Both the position numbers and the translations under genes were made by a program. From assembly GCF_017876625.1 (NCBI RefSeq), contig NZ_JAGIOH010000001.1, forward strand, positions 1,116,001 through 1,180,000: a stretch of 64,000 nt of DNA, read 5' to 3'. The notes beneath the pieces are model-generated. The model did not search any database. It had not been told where the DNA came from and saw nothing but the letters and a program-made list of their open reading frames with translations. How positions within the stretch are numbered: the stretch's first letter is position 1; each line of letters begins with the position of its first letter. Shown here piece after piece: positions 17,289 through 26,030 of the stretch. This DNA is from Streptomyces syringium. Lineage in GTDB: Bacteria > Actinomycetota > Actinomycetes > Streptomycetales > Streptomycetaceae.

Positions 17289-18170
17289 TCAGACGCGGTC
17301 GGCCGCGATCAGCACGTACTGGAAGGAACCGTCCTTGTACGAGTTGATGAATGCCTCTTCGATGCCGGTGACCAGGGAAGACGTGGCCCGCAGCTCCCAG
17401 TAGGGCAGGGCCGCGGGAGTGAGGTCGATGACGGCCTGCGGCACGAGACGGTTGTCGGCCATGGCGCGCAGGTACTCCCGGCGGGAGTGGATGTTGCACT
17501 CGAAGTGCGCGTTGATCTGGGAGATCAGCTTGGAGGGCTGGCCGTAACGCGGGTTCCAGCAGCCGGTGATGGTCACGTAGCGGCCGCCGACCGCGAGGAT
17601 GCGGGAGTGCTCGGCGAAGAGGTCGTGCAGGTCGACGTACATGCTCGACTCGTTGTTCCACGAGGCCGTGGCCTGCCCGGTCTCCAGGTGCGTGCTGAGC
17701 ATGTTGCAGACGCGGGCGCGGACGTGGTCCTCGATACCGAGTTCGCGGGCGCGCCGGTTGGCGAAGTCGGCCTGCTTGGCCGACAGGGTGACGCCCTCGA
17801 CCTTGCATCCGAAGCGCTGGTGGGCCATGACCATCGAGCCGCCGCGGCCGCAGCCGGCGTCCACGAGGGTGTCCTCGCGCTGGACGGCGCCGAGGTGGTC
17901 CAGGAGGAGGCCGGCCTGTGCCGACTCCAGGCGGTGGAGCTCGGCGATCAGTTTCTTCTCGTACTCGCTGTCCTCGGGGTCGCCGAGGGCGCTGTGATCG
18001 ACGTCGCCGATGCCGTAGTGGTGGTGGTAGAGGCCGTCGACGTCGCCGAGACGCAGATTCACGGGCCTGGCCTCATGGTCCCAGTAACGGGCGATGTCCT
18101 CCTGGTAGGGCGTCGCCGGGCCCGGGATGAGCACGGGGGTGGCGGGAGCGACGTGGTGGGTGCTGGTCAC
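17289..18170 (-). CDS. mtf: Geranyl diphosphate 2-C-methyltransferase
   Basis: A 293-residue SAM-dependent methyltransferase that makes 2-methyl-GPP, the precursor of 2-methylisoborneol. The SAM motif is LVDAGCGRGGSM, and VEGVTLSAKQADFANRRA follows as in the cyclopropane/sterol methyltransferase superfamily. N-terminal YQEDIARYWDHEARPVNLRLGD and the GDVDGLYHHHYGIGD box are characteristic of GPP methyltransferases. The GTG start lies 15 nt after the 2-MIB synthase stop, so the two form an operon with the synthase first. The symbol mtf follows published Streptomyces 2-MIB usage as recalled. Confidence 0.92.
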   Translation of the reverse strand: MTSTHHVAPATPVLIPGPATPYQEDIARYWDHEARPVNLRLGDVDGLYHHHYGIGDVDHSALGDPEDSEYEKKLIAELHRLESAQAGLLLDHLGAVQREDTLVDAGCGRGGSMVMAHQRFGCKVEGVTLSAKQADFANRRARELGIEDHVRARVCNMLSTHLETGQATASWNNESSMYVDLHDLFAEHSRILAVGGRYVTITGCWNPRYGQPSKLISQINAHFECNIHSRREYLRAMADNRLVPQAVIDLTPAALPYWELRATSSLVTGIEEAFINSYKDGSFQYVLIAADRV

Positions 18171-18185
18171 GGATACGTACCGTCC

Positions 18186-19478
18186 TTACCAGAAATCGGG
18201 CAGGCTATAGCGATAGGTGTTGCTCTGGTGCCAGTAGTGGTTGCCGTCGACCCACACGGCCACGCCCCGCAGGAAGCGCAGCACACTCGGGAGGGGGCAG
18301 GCGGCGGCCACGGCGGCGGCTTCGGCTTCGAAGTCGCGCATGAGCTCGTTGTGGACCTCGACCGCCTTCAGGTACGCCTCCCGTTCGGGGACGCCCTCCC
18401 GTTCGGCGATCACCACGGGCAGGTTCAAGTGCCGGCCGGGGGCGGCGAGTTCCTTGGTGTAGGAGTACAGGTCGTTGACGAGGGTGGTGGCGTTCCCGGC
18501 GAGAGCGATGACCCGCTGCATGTCCGGTCGCGCGTGCAGGTCCGCAGGCAGTTCGTAGCCGCCGACGGTGTCGGTGATGGTGGGGCACGGGCGGAAGTTG
18601 TTGAACTGCCGCATCGCCAGGTATTCCCACACCTCGGGGACGTGATCCGTCTGGGCCCAGGCCGCCTCGGCGAGGTACCCCAGGTGCAGACGGGCCATGT
18701 CGTGCCGGAACCGGTCGGCCTGGGACGGGCCGGCCTCCTGGAGCAGGTACTCCATGGCGGATCGGTAGGCGCGCCGTGGCGCGTCCGCGTGGAGTGACTG
18801 TGCCCAGTGGGGGTGGTATTCCTGCGTCGTGTGGAGGGCGTCGAGAGCGGTGTGCGCCAGCAGCAGGCGCCCGCCGAGTCCGATGGGCGAGCCGCCGTGG
18901 TCCTCGCAGTAGCAGTCGTCGACCGCGTTCTCGGCAACCATCAGCCGCGCGGCGAGCATCAGGTGCTCGACGGTAGGAGCGTCCGGATGGCAGGCGACCA
19001 TGTAGCGCCCCACGGAGAAGCCGTCGAACTGTTCCTCCCACTCCTCGGGGTACAGCTCGACCTCGTCCAGGGCCCATGCCTTGATCCTGCGGCTGACCTC
19101 CTCCACGCGTGCGGGGTCGGGCTCCGGCACCGGGTGGTGGTACAGGCCCGGGATCGGATTGCCCGCCGCCGGCGCCTCGGGCTCGGGCGCCGCAGGCTCC
19201 TCGCGCCGCGCCAGGCGCAGACCGGCCGTGCCCAGACCACTGGGGCCGCGCAGGATCCATTCCGCGGCGGGGCTCTGTCGCCCCACCACGGCGGCGCCTT
19301 CCCCCGCGGACTCGGCGGCCGGGCCGTCACCCGGCCCGTCCTCGGGCACGGGCACGGTGCCTGCGCCAGGGGCGGGGGCGGGGGCGAACGGCAGGGTGCT
19401 CAAGGAAGGCGGGGCGGGCAGGGCGCCGACGGCGCCCGGCGGGCTCGGCTGCACAGGGGCAGGCCGGGGATCGGGCAT
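18186..19478 (-). CDS. tpc: 2-methylisoborneol synthase (terpene cyclase)
   Basis: A 430-residue class I terpene cyclase that turns 2-methyl-GPP into 2-MIB, the earthy odorant. Residues 1-110 are a disordered Pro/Ala-rich extension typical of the family. The metal motifs are the unusual aspartate-rich DDCYCED (187-193) and the NSE/DTE motif NDLYSYTKE (335-343). Length is close to characterised actinobacterial synthases. ATG 19478 has GGGAG six nt upstream; an ATG with a stronger site just upstream is in a different frame. The cyclic-nucleotide-binding (EshA/Cnb-like) gene usually found beside this operon is not present within the window. Confidence 0.93.
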   Translation of the reverse strand: MPDPRPAPVQPSPPGAVGALPAPPSLSTLPFAPAPAPGAGTVPVPEDGPGDGPAAESAGEGAAVVGRQSPAAEWILRGPSGLGTAGLRLARREEPAAPEPEAPAAGNPIPGLYHHPVPEPDPARVEEVSRRIKAWALDEVELYPEEWEEQFDGFSVGRYMVACHPDAPTVEHLMLAARLMVAENAVDDCYCEDHGGSPIGLGGRLLLAHTALDALHTTQEYHPHWAQSLHADAPRRAYRSAMEYLLQEAGPSQADRFRHDMARLHLGYLAEAAWAQTDHVPEVWEYLAMRQFNNFRPCPTITDTVGGYELPADLHARPDMQRVIALAGNATTLVNDLYSYTKELAAPGRHLNLPVVIAEREGVPEREAYLKAVEVHNELMRDFEAEAAAVAAACPLPSVLRFLRGVAVWVDGNHYWHQSNTYRYSLPDFW

Positions 19479-19757
19479 CCGTAGCTCCCATCGAGTGATC
19501 TCCTTCGTGAGGGCGGCGATCGGCGTACGCACGCACGCGTCACCGGCGAAAGAGGAATAAGCGGGTGAATGCCTGGTAATCCGTCCGGATCCCGGCTCGG
19601 GACCAGTAACGTCCGTATGCCCGGCCGCTCCTGAAGAACCATAAATATTACCCCGATGCAGTGACCTTCCACCGTAGGGCGTTTGCCCGCCGGGCCTACG
19701 GGAGTTGGAACCCGGACGCGTTCGTCCGACGGTTACTGCGACCGTTCGGCGAAGGGT

Positions 19758-20696
19758 TCAGGCTGTTGATCCCGGCGGCCGGGGCGGTTCGGGCAGCCAG
19801 TCGTGAGCCGGGTCGTACTCCAGCCATCGACTGCGCCCCGCTTCCGCGGCGCAGGCGGCGGTCAGGTGGTTCAGCCCCGGATGCACGTTGCCGGTGCGCC
19901 ACAGCAGCGACCAGGCGTACAGCGGTGTGGGGTCGACCAGGGGGACGGAGCGCAGCCCGGGGGTCTCCGGCAGGGGCACGTCGGCGGGCAGCAGCGAGAA
20001 GCGTCGCGGGTCGCCGGCCACTTCGGTGAGGAAGTGGGCGAGCCCCAGGTTGACACTCGCGGCCCTGTCACGGATGCCGAATCGTCCGGCGAACTGATGG
20101 AGGAAGTCGAGCCGGTCCAGCGCGCCGGGTGCCCACAGCACGCTGCCGCGCAGCTGGTCCGGGCGCAGTGCCGGTTCGGCCGCGAGCGGATGGTCCGCAC
20201 TCAGGACCGCGTCCACCGGCTCGAGGCGGACGAGGCGGTGTGCCAGCCCGGCGTGCAGCGGAGGGTGCACGCGGCCGAAGGCCGCGTCGATGTCTCCGTG
20301 CAGCAGCGCCGCCGTCACCGACGGCAGATCACGCCCGTGCCCCAGCATCAACTCCCTCGACTGTCCCGCGACTTGGGCCAGCGTCCGCATCGGCGCGTAG
20401 AGGTGCCCCCACACGTCCACGCGCAGCGGACGGTCCTTTCCGACCGCCGCTGCGACCGCGGCGTCGGCGGCGGCCAGCGTCTGCCGGGCCGGTGGGAGAA
20501 ATCGTTGTCCGGCTTCGGTGAGGCGTATCCCGTTGCCGCCACGGTGGAAGAGCTCGGTGCCGAGCAGGGATTCCAGCCGCGCGATCCTCTTGGACAGCGC
20601 CTGCTGAGAGATGGCGAGAGTCCCGGCTGCCCGTCCGAAGTGCAGTTCCTCGGCGGCGCGCACGAAGGAACGCACTTGCGCCATGTCGAGATCCAT
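19758..20696 (-). CDS. LysR-family transcriptional regulator
   Basis: A 312-residue LysR-type regulator. The winged helix-turn-helix (residues 1-60) contains FVRAAEELHFGRAAGTLAISQQALSKRIARLES; the effector-binding domain fills the rest. Start: Met at 20696 (MDLDMAQVRSF) matches the family N-terminus; in-frame ATGs 4 and 7 codons upstream exist. It is divergent from an MDR oxidoreductase, hydrolase and SDR operon, and a palindrome with LysR-like symmetry sits between them. It probably controls that operon. It also reads towards the 2-MIB operon, so a role there cannot be excluded. Confidence 0.88.
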   Translation of the reverse strand: MDLDMAQVRSFVRAAEELHFGRAAGTLAISQQALSKRIARLESLLGTELFHRGGNGIRLTEAGQRFLPPARQTLAAADAAVAAAVGKDRPLRVDVWGHLYAPMRTLAQVAGQSRELMLGHGRDLPSVTAALLHGDIDAAFGRVHPPLHAGLAHRLVRLEPVDAVLSADHPLAAEPALRPDQLRGSVLWAPGALDRLDFLHQFAGRFGIRDRAASVNLGLAHFLTEVAGDPRRFSLLPADVPLPETPGLRSVPLVDPTPLYAWSLLWRTGNVHPGLNHLTAACAAEAGRSRWLEYDPAHDWLPEPPRPPGSTA

Positions 20697-20711
20697 GGCT
20701 TCCACCATAGG

Positions 20712-20730
20712 TGACAACCAAAAGTTGTCA
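20712..20730. promoter_or_regulatory. LysR-type operator palindrome
   Basis: TGACAAC-CAAAA-GTTGTCA is a perfect 7-bp inverted repeat with a 5-nt AT-rich spacer, 15 bp upstream of the LysR start and 55 bp upstream of the oxidoreductase. Size, A/T core and position fit a LysR regulatory binding site. Confidence 0.65.
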
Positions 20731-20785
20731 GCTTCGCTCGTTCGTTGTTGGATCGCGGGGCGGGTGCGGGGGTTGCATCCTCGGC

Positions 20786-21706
20786 ATGCAAAGACTCATT
20801 CCCACGGGAGACGCGGCGCGTCCGGTCGCCTTCGCCGAGGTCGCCCAGCCGACGCCGGAGCCCGGTGAAGCATTGATCAAGGTCGAGGCGTTCGCGCCGA
20901 ACAGGGGCGAGACGTTCCTCCTCGAACGCCCTCGGCCGGGGCTGCTGCCCGGAAAGGACATCGCAGGGCTCGTCGTGCAGGCAGCGGCCGACGGCTCGGG
21001 CCCCGGCATCGGTACCCGCGTGGTGGGTCACCCGGCGCAGGGAGGATGGGCCGAATACGTCGCCGTGCCCACGCCCTCGCTCGCGGTGCTCGCGGACGGC
21101 ATCGACAGCGTACGGGCGGCGGCCCTGCCGCTGGCCGGGATCACCGCCCTGCGGCTGCTGCGTACGGCGGGTTCCCTGGCCGGCCGACGGGTGCTGCTGA
21201 CCGGCGCCTCGGGCGGCGTCGGCCACTACGTCACCGAGCTGGCCGTGGGGGCCGGGGCGGAGCTGACCGTAGTGACGGCCACACGGGTGCGCGGCGAGCG
21301 GCTCGCGGAGCTGGGCGCGCAGGTGGTGCACGACGTCACGGCGGCCCAGGGGCCGTTCGACGTGGTGCTGGAGTCCACGGGCGGGCCGGATCTGCCGATC
21401 GCCCTCTCCAAGGTGCGCCCGGGTGGCCTGCTCGTCTGGTTCGGTCAGGCGAGCCGCAGTCCGGTGACGCTCGACTTCTTCGAGCTCCTGGGCGGGCCCG
21501 AGCGTGTCACGATCCAGCACTTCCACTACGCCGGCGCCCCCTACGGACCCGATCTCGCGGCCTTGGTGCGCCTCGTGGAACGGGGCAGGCTGCACCCGGA
21601 GATCGGCCGGATCGCCGGCTGGGCGGACACCGCCGACACACTGGTCGACCTGCGAGAGCGACGGATACGCGGCAAGGCCGTTCTGCTGACGGGAGACGGA
21701 CGATGA
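20786..21706 (+). CDS. MDR-family zinc-independent oxidoreductase
   Basis: A 306-residue quinone-oxidoreductase-like member of the medium-chain dehydrogenase family. The N-terminal GroES-like domain includes EALIKVEAFAPNRGETFLLE, and the Rossmann fold has the NADP motif LLTGASGGVGHYVTELA. No catalytic or structural zinc cysteines are seen, as in QOR/enoyl-reductase types. ATG 20786 has little Shine-Dalgarno. It heads an operon with an alpha/beta hydrolase (4-nt overlap) and an SDR, under a divergent LysR. Its closest relative in this window is the oxidoreductase at 49996-50922, with which it shares the ALPLAG and WFGQA segments. Confidence 0.87.
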   Translation: MQRLIPTGDAARPVAFAEVAQPTPEPGEALIKVEAFAPNRGETFLLERPRPGLLPGKDIAGLVVQAAADGSGPGIGTRVVGHPAQGGWAEYVAVPTPSLAVLADGIDSVRAAALPLAGITALRLLRTAGSLAGRRVLLTGASGGVGHYVTELAVGAGAELTVVTATRVRGERLAELGAQVVHDVTAAQGPFDVVLESTGGPDLPIALSKVRPGGLLVWFGQASRSPVTLDFFELLGGPERVTIQHFHYAGAPYGPDLAALVRLVERGRLHPEIGRIAGWADTADTLVDLRERRIRGKAVLLTGDGR

Positions 21707-22696
21707 GCACCACTGAATTCACCGAGGCGCAGTGGACACGCGCCACCGGCGCGGGCGTCGACCCCCACGAATACCGTCGCGTCACCGAGGGCCTCGCCTC
21801 CGTCGCCGACTGGGGACCGGCCTTCGTACGCACCGGACGCTCCTGCCTTCAGCGTGCGGACAACGCGGAATCGTCCGTCTCCAGGGGTGAGTACCTCCTG
21901 ATGGCGGCCCGGTGGTTCCACCTGGCCACCTTGGCGCCGTACGCGGAGGCCGGGCCGTGCCGCCGCCGAGGCGGACGACGCCCTGAGCAGGGCGATCACG
22001 GTGCTGGAGCCCGGTGCCCGACGCGTGAGCGGCGAGGGGTTCACCGGCTGGCTGCGCGGTCCTGCGGACGCACCCGGCACCGTGGTCGTCGTTCCCGGCC
22101 TGGACTCGGCCAAGGAAGAGTTCCTCGACCTGGTCTCCGCGCTGCTGGCCAGAGGGCTGGCCGTGTTCGCGATGGACGGTCCCGGGCAAGGCGTACTCGC
22201 GGGCACCACAGTCCTCAGGCCGGACTACGAGCAGATCGTGGGCCGGGTCATCGACGCCCTGGGCGTCGCACGCGTCGGGCTCGTGGGTCTCAGTCTGGGC
22301 GGCTACTTCGCGGCCCGGACCGCGGCGCTGGAGTCGCGCGTGGCGGCGGTCGCCACCGTCAGCGGTCCCTTCCGCCTCGACTGGGACGAACTTCCCCCGC
22401 CGGTCCGCGACATCATGAGCCGGCGCACCGGAGGGGCCGATGCCGCCCGCGCGTTCGCCGGCCATGTGGACCTCGCCTCCCTGGCCCCCCGCATCACGGC
22501 CCCGCTGCTGGTCGTGGACGGAGGCCAGGACGTCATCCCCGGCGTGACGAACGGCGGGCCCCTGGCCCGTCTGGCAGCGCACGGCACCTACCTGTCCGTC
22601 CCGCACGGCGACCACCTCCTCGGCAACGCACGGGCCGACTGGCTGCCTCATCTCACCGACCACATCTGCCACGTTCTGACGGGAGCAGCAGCATGA
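21703..22696 (+). pseudogene. Frameshifted alpha/beta hydrolase
   Basis: An alpha/beta hydrolase of the DUF1100/FrsA-like type, broken into two frames. The N-terminal cap reads from ATG 21703 (4-nt overlap with the upstream stop) to about 21955 (GEYLLMAARWFHLATLAPYAEAG). The rest continues in the +1 frame from about 21959 as AAAEADDALSRAITVLEPG, with nucleophile elbow GLSLGGYF, DGPGQG and catalytic-His region PHGDHLLGN. One extra base in CGGGCCGTGCCGCC explains it. A shorter product starting at GTG 22001 would lack the cap. It is either a genuine frameshift mutation or a sequencing error; the downstream SDR is intact. Confidence 0.75.
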
Positions 22697-23442
22697 ACCG
22701 CTTCGCCGGGAAGACCGTCCTCATCACCGGCGGCACCAGCGGCATGGGCCTGGCGACCGCCCATCGCCTCATCGACGAGGGCGCCCAGGTCATCGTCACC
22801 GGCCGCACCCGGGCGCGCGTGGACGCCGCCGTGCGGGAGCTCGGCCCCCGGGCCTCCGGCATCGTGGCCGACTCCGCCGACCTCGGCGCGGTGGACGCGC
22901 TGATGGAGACGGTCCGAGCCCGTCACGGCCACCTGGACAGTCTCTTCGCGAACGCGGGCACCGGCACGTTCCTGCCGTTCGAAGACATCACCGAGCGGGA
23001 CTTCGACCACGGCGTCGACGTCAATTTCAAGGGGGTGTTCTTCACCGTCCACAAGGCGCTGCCGTTGCTGGTGGACGGTGGTTCGATCGTCCTCAACGCG
23101 TCCTGGACGCTCCACCGGGGAAACAGCGTCCTGACCCTGTACTCGGCGACCAAAGCCGCCGTGCACAACCTGGCCCGTACTCTCGCCGCGGGCCTCGCTC
23201 CGCGCGGAATCCGCGTCAATTCCGTCAGCCCCGGCTACATCGACACCCCGATGTATCCCACTGCCGCGCTGACCGAAGCCGAGATGGAGGCGGTGACCGG
23301 CCGGATCGTCGCCGGACGCTTCGGGCTCCCGGAGGAGGTCGCGGCGGCCGTGGCGTTCCTCGCCTCCTCCGACGCGTCCTACATCAATGGCCAGGATCTG
23401 GTCATCGACGGCGGCCTGGTGGGGGCCGTACCCGCGGCGTGA
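22693..23442 (+). CDS. Short-chain dehydrogenase/reductase
   Basis: A 249-residue classical SDR. The NAD(P) motif TGGTSGMGLA lies near the N-terminus, NAG sits in LFANAGTGTF, the catalytic pair is YSATK, and the family C-terminus is present (SYINGQDLVIDGG). It probably oxidises or reduces a carbonyl or alcohol on a small molecule; substrate unknown. ATG 22693 overlaps the hydrolase stop by 4 nt, placing it third in the LysR-linked operon. It converges with the DUF4396 gene. Confidence 0.9.
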   Translation: MNRFAGKTVLITGGTSGMGLATAHRLIDEGAQVIVTGRTRARVDAAVRELGPRASGIVADSADLGAVDALMETVRARHGHLDSLFANAGTGTFLPFEDITERDFDHGVDVNFKGVFFTVHKALPLLVDGGSIVLNASWTLHRGNSVLTLYSATKAAVHNLARTLAAGLAPRGIRVNSVSPGYIDTPMYPTAALTEAEMEAVTGRIVAGRFGLPEEVAAAVAFLASSDASYINGQDLVIDGGLVGAVPAA

Positions 23443-23448
23443 CGGCGG

Positions 23449-23979
23449 TCAGTGATAGGCGTGGACGACGGCGTGGCCCTTGCCGCGGCCGATCATCCAC
23501 TTGTTGACCGGCGTTGTGATCACGAAAGCCACGGCGAAGCCGCCCAGCAGAGCCGTCCAGAACAGGGCGTCCGACAGGTGGGCGTCCATCGCGCCGGGGA
23601 CCAGGGCGATGATGCCGTTGTCGACGAGCTCCATCACCGCGATGGAGACGGTGTCGGCGGCCAGCGCGACCTTGACGGCGGACCTGAAGTCCAGGCCGGC
23701 CTTGCGGATCGCGAACAACGTGAACGAGTAGCCGAACACGAACGCCAGCACGATCGCCAGGGCCATGGTGGGCGCGTTGCCCCACAACAGGGCGGTACCG
23801 ATGACCATGCCGAGGATCTCGCCGATGGCGCACCCGGTCAGGCAGTGCAGCGTCGCCTTCGCTGCGGCTCCCCAGGTCACCTCACCCGTCCGAGGCCCGG
23901 CGTGACCCGGGGGCGCCTGGTGCGCAGCGTGGCCGTGAGCGGTACCGGTGCGGTGTGCGTGGTCCTCCATGACCTCCAT
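23449..23979 (-). CDS. DUF4396-like small membrane protein
   Basis: A 176-residue integral membrane protein. The first 30 residues are unusually His-rich (HAHRTGTAHGHAAHQAPPGHAG), a possible metal-binding tail. Four helices follow: around HCLTGCAIGEILGMVIGTA, MALAIVLAFVFGYSFTLFAI, an AADTVSIAVMELVDNGII region, and FWTALLGGFAVAFVITTPVNKW. The overall pattern fits DUF4396, whose function is unknown; a metal-related role is only a guess from the histidines. Start: ATG 23979 after GGGATGGGGG, or ATG 23970. Confidence 0.72.
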   Translation of the reverse strand: MEVMEDHAHRTGTAHGHAAHQAPPGHAGPRTGEVTWGAAAKATLHCLTGCAIGEILGMVIGTALLWGNAPTMALAIVLAFVFGYSFTLFAIRKAGLDFRSAVKVALAADTVSIAVMELVDNGIIALVPGAMDAHLSDALFWTALLGGFAVAFVITTPVNKWMIGRGKGHAVVHAYH

Positions 23980-24089
23980 CCCCCATCCCGTCCCGTCCCA
24001 TCCCGTCCATTGTGGCCCCGCTCCCCCGGATCCACAGGACGACCTTGTACCTCCCTGGGGTATTTCCGGGCGATTTCGGCGGCCCGGAG

Positions 24090-24677
24090 TCAGCTGCGCA
24101 GCAGAAAGGCCAGCAGCCGTCCCACGGTCGCCTCCATGCCCTCCCCGCGCCCGGGAACGCGTGTCATCAGCAGGTGGTGGGTCGTGCCGACGAGCGCGAG
24201 CGCGAGGGTGGCGGGGTCGGCGTCGACAGGAAGCCGGCCGCCGCGCCGCTCCGCCTCCAGGTAGGCGGTGAAGGCCTGCTGGATCGCGTCGAACGCGGGC
24301 GCGCCGGACTGGAAGCCCTCTCGGGTGCGCAGGGCCGCTGCCGGGCGCGTCATCGCCAGTCCCACCACCGCGGGAGGCAGGGCGTCCATCAAGGCGAGGA
24401 CGACTTCCCGCAGATTGTCCGCGACCGTGGCCTGTCCCGCCTTCGCTTCCAGCGCTTCGGCCTGGCGGGCGCTCCGCGCGAACCGGTCGAGGACCAGCTC
24501 GGCGACGAACCCGTCCAGGCCGGCGAAGTGCGTGTGCAGGACGCCCTTGGCGCAGTCCGCCTCCGCGGTGATGGCACGGCTGGTCAGGGCGGCGGCGCCG
24601 TCGCGGGCCACCACGCGCTCCGCGGCCGCGAACAGCCGCTCGCGCAGGTCGGGAATCGCTACTCCACGAGGTGACAC
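24090..24677 (-). CDS. TetR-family repressor
   Basis: A 195-residue TetR regulator. The helix-turn-helix is [37 protein letters not shown] (two segments, residues 15-50), followed by a helical ligand domain. GTG 24677 has AAGGGG at good spacing. Two near-identical palindromes lie between it and the divergent methyltransferase gene, so it probably represses both genes until a ligand binds. The ligand is unknown. Confidence 0.88.
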   Translation of the reverse strand: MSPRGVAIPDLRERLFAAAERVVARDGAAALTSRAITAEADCAKGVLHTHFAGLDGFVAELVLDRFARSARQAEALEAKAGQATVADNLREVVLALMDALPPAVVGLAMTRPAAALRTREGFQSGAPAFDAIQQAFTAYLEAERRGGRLPVDADPATLALALVGTTHHLLMTRVPGRGEGMEATVGRLLAFLLRS

Positions 24678-24700
24678 AACAGCCCCTTTCCTCAAGCCCA

Positions 24701-24747
24701 TTGCATGTATGGGCGCCTGCCCATACTGTTTGGGCACATGCCCATAC
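24701..24747. promoter_or_regulatory. Tandem TetR operators and methyltransferase promoter
   Basis: Operator 1 is GTATGGGC-GCCT-GCCCATAC (24707-24726), a perfect 8-4-8 palindrome. Operator 2 is GTTTGGGC-ACAT-GCCCATAC (24728-24747), one mismatch, exactly 21 bp away (two helical turns). A plus-strand promoter TTGCAT-N17-TACTGT (24701-24729) has operator 1 inside its spacer, so TetR binding would block the methyltransferase gene. Confidence 0.75.
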
Positions 24748-24791
24748 TAGGGGCAGGGGCCACTTGCGCCCCGCGTCGGAGGGAGTCACCC

Positions 24792-25649
24792 ATGGGTCAA
24801 TTCGCCAACACCGCGCAGGCCGAGGCGTGGAACGGCTATGAGGGCGAGCAGTGGGCCCGCAGCCAGGAACGCTGGGATGCCGTCAACGACGGCTTCAACC
24901 AACCCCTCCTGGAAGCTGCGGCCATCTCGGAAGGCGATGCCGTGCTGGACGTCGGCTGCGGGGCCGGCCGCACCACCCGCCTCGCGGCCCGGCGCGCCGG
25001 GCACGGCCGGGCGCTCGGACTGGATCTGTCAGGCCCGATGCTGGAGAAGGCCCGCGACAGCGCCCTGCGCGAAGGGGTGGAGAACGTCTCCTTCCTTCAG
25101 GGCGACGCCCAAGTCCATCCCTTCGACGCCGAGGGGTTCGACGCGGTCATCAGCCGCTACGGCATGACCTTCTTCACCGACCCCGTCGCCGCGTTCACCA
25201 ACCTTCACCGCGCGCTGCGGCCCGGCGGCCGACTGGCCTTCATCTGCGCGGCGGAAGCCGAGGCCAACGAGTGGCTGGCGGCGCTGGCCTCGCTCCAGGG
25301 CCTCCTGCCGCTGGGTGGCTTCGGCAAGCCCGGCGGCCCGGGTATGTTCTCGCTCACCGATCCCGACCGCCTCCGCTCCCTGCTCGCGGCGGCCGGATTC
25401 GCCGGTGTGGACGTGCAGCGGAGCGAGGTGCCGGGGAAGTGGGGTGTCGACGCGGCGGATGCCGCGGCGTTCCTGCTGGACTCCGGCCCCGGACGGCATC
25501 TGCTCGACCAGGTCGGCCCACCCGAGCAGGCTCAGGCGCGTGAGGCGCTGACGGCCGCGCTGTGCCGTCACGAGGCGGACGGCGCCGTGTGGCTGCGCAG
25601 CAGTTCCTGGTTGGTCACGGCCGTACGCGGCGGGGCAGCGCGGCGCTGA
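24792..25649 (+). CDS. Class I SAM-dependent methyltransferase
   Basis: A 285-residue Methyltransf_11/25-type enzyme. Motif I is VLDVGCGAGRTTRLAA, then LGLDLSGPMLEKA and GDAQVHPFDAEGFDAVISRYGM. The C-terminal half carries a variable substrate-binding region. The first 45 residues (TAQAEAWNGYEGEQWARSQ) match small-molecule methyltransferases often paired with TetR. ATG 24792 follows GGAGGGAG. Under a divergent TetR with twin operators; the methyl acceptor is unknown. Confidence 0.87.
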   Translation: MGQFANTAQAEAWNGYEGEQWARSQERWDAVNDGFNQPLLEAAAISEGDAVLDVGCGAGRTTRLAARRAGHGRALGLDLSGPMLEKARDSALREGVENVSFLQGDAQVHPFDAEGFDAVISRYGMTFFTDPVAAFTNLHRALRPGGRLAFICAAEAEANEWLAALASLQGLLPLGGFGKPGGPGMFSLTDPDRLRSLLAAAGFAGVDVQRSEVPGKWGVDAADAAAFLLDSGPGRHLLDQVGPPEQAQAREALTAALCRHEADGAVWLRSSSWLVTAVRGGAARR

Positions 25650-25667
25650 CGGTCGCCCCGGGACGGC

Positions 25668-26030
25668 TTATGCGGCGCCGGGGCCGTCGAGGAACCGCAG
25701 CAGCACGGCGGCCTCCGCGCGCAGCCGCTCGGCCCGATCGGCATGCGCGGGCGCAGTCAACTGCGCCGCGGCCTCCAGCCGTTCGTCGGCCTCGGCGCGC
25801 ACGACATCGACCACGGCACGTTCACTCAGCTCCCGCCGCGGTGCTTCGGTGGCGCCGGCGCCGACCGGCGCATACTCGAGGGCCACGCCGCGGAGCGCGG
25901 CCTCGTCCACGGGCACCGACTCGGCGTTGTCCAGCGCGGCAAGTGTCGAGCGCAGGGCACTCACCGCGACCTTGTCGCGGGCGCGCATCGCTTCCGGCAG
26001 TGCTTGACGCATACGAAGGCGTACAGACAT
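25668..26030 (-). CDS. GatB/YqeY-domain protein
   Basis: A 120-residue helical protein resembling the YqeY / GatB tail domain: LRMRQALPEAMRARDKVAVSALRSTLAAL at the start, then an ERAVVDVVRAEADERLEAA helix. YqeY proteins are thought to bind tRNA-like ligands, but no enzymatic role is established. ATG 26030 begins the conserved MSVRLRMRQAL segment. Convergent with the methyltransferase, and divergent from the serine hydrolase across 147 bp. Confidence 0.7.
   Translation of the reverse strand: MSVRLRMRQALPEAMRARDKVAVSALRSTLAALDNAESVPVDEAALRGVALEYAPVGAGATEAPRRELSERAVVDVVRAEADERLEAAAQLTAPAHADRAERLRAEAAVLLRFLDGPGAA

Noticed and set aside
15301..17808. A long minus-strand frame continuous with the NmrA-like gene (total 1155 codons)
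   Set aside because: Only the last 319 codons carry a recognisable protein; the upstream part is antisense to the ABC-F gene.
19478..19503. An upstream ATG with a stronger AAGGAG site before the 2-MIB synthase
   Set aside because: It is in a different frame and would give an unrelated Arg/Pro-rich peptide.
21950..21965. Programmed +1 frameshift in the hydrolase
   Set aside because: No slippery stop or pausing context is visible; a simple one-base insertion is the more economical explanation.
21046..22692. A single large frame joining the hydrolase cap to the SDR
   Set aside because: The frame is open only because of GC bias; after the frameshift it encodes Arg/Gly-rich nonsense until the SDR ATG.
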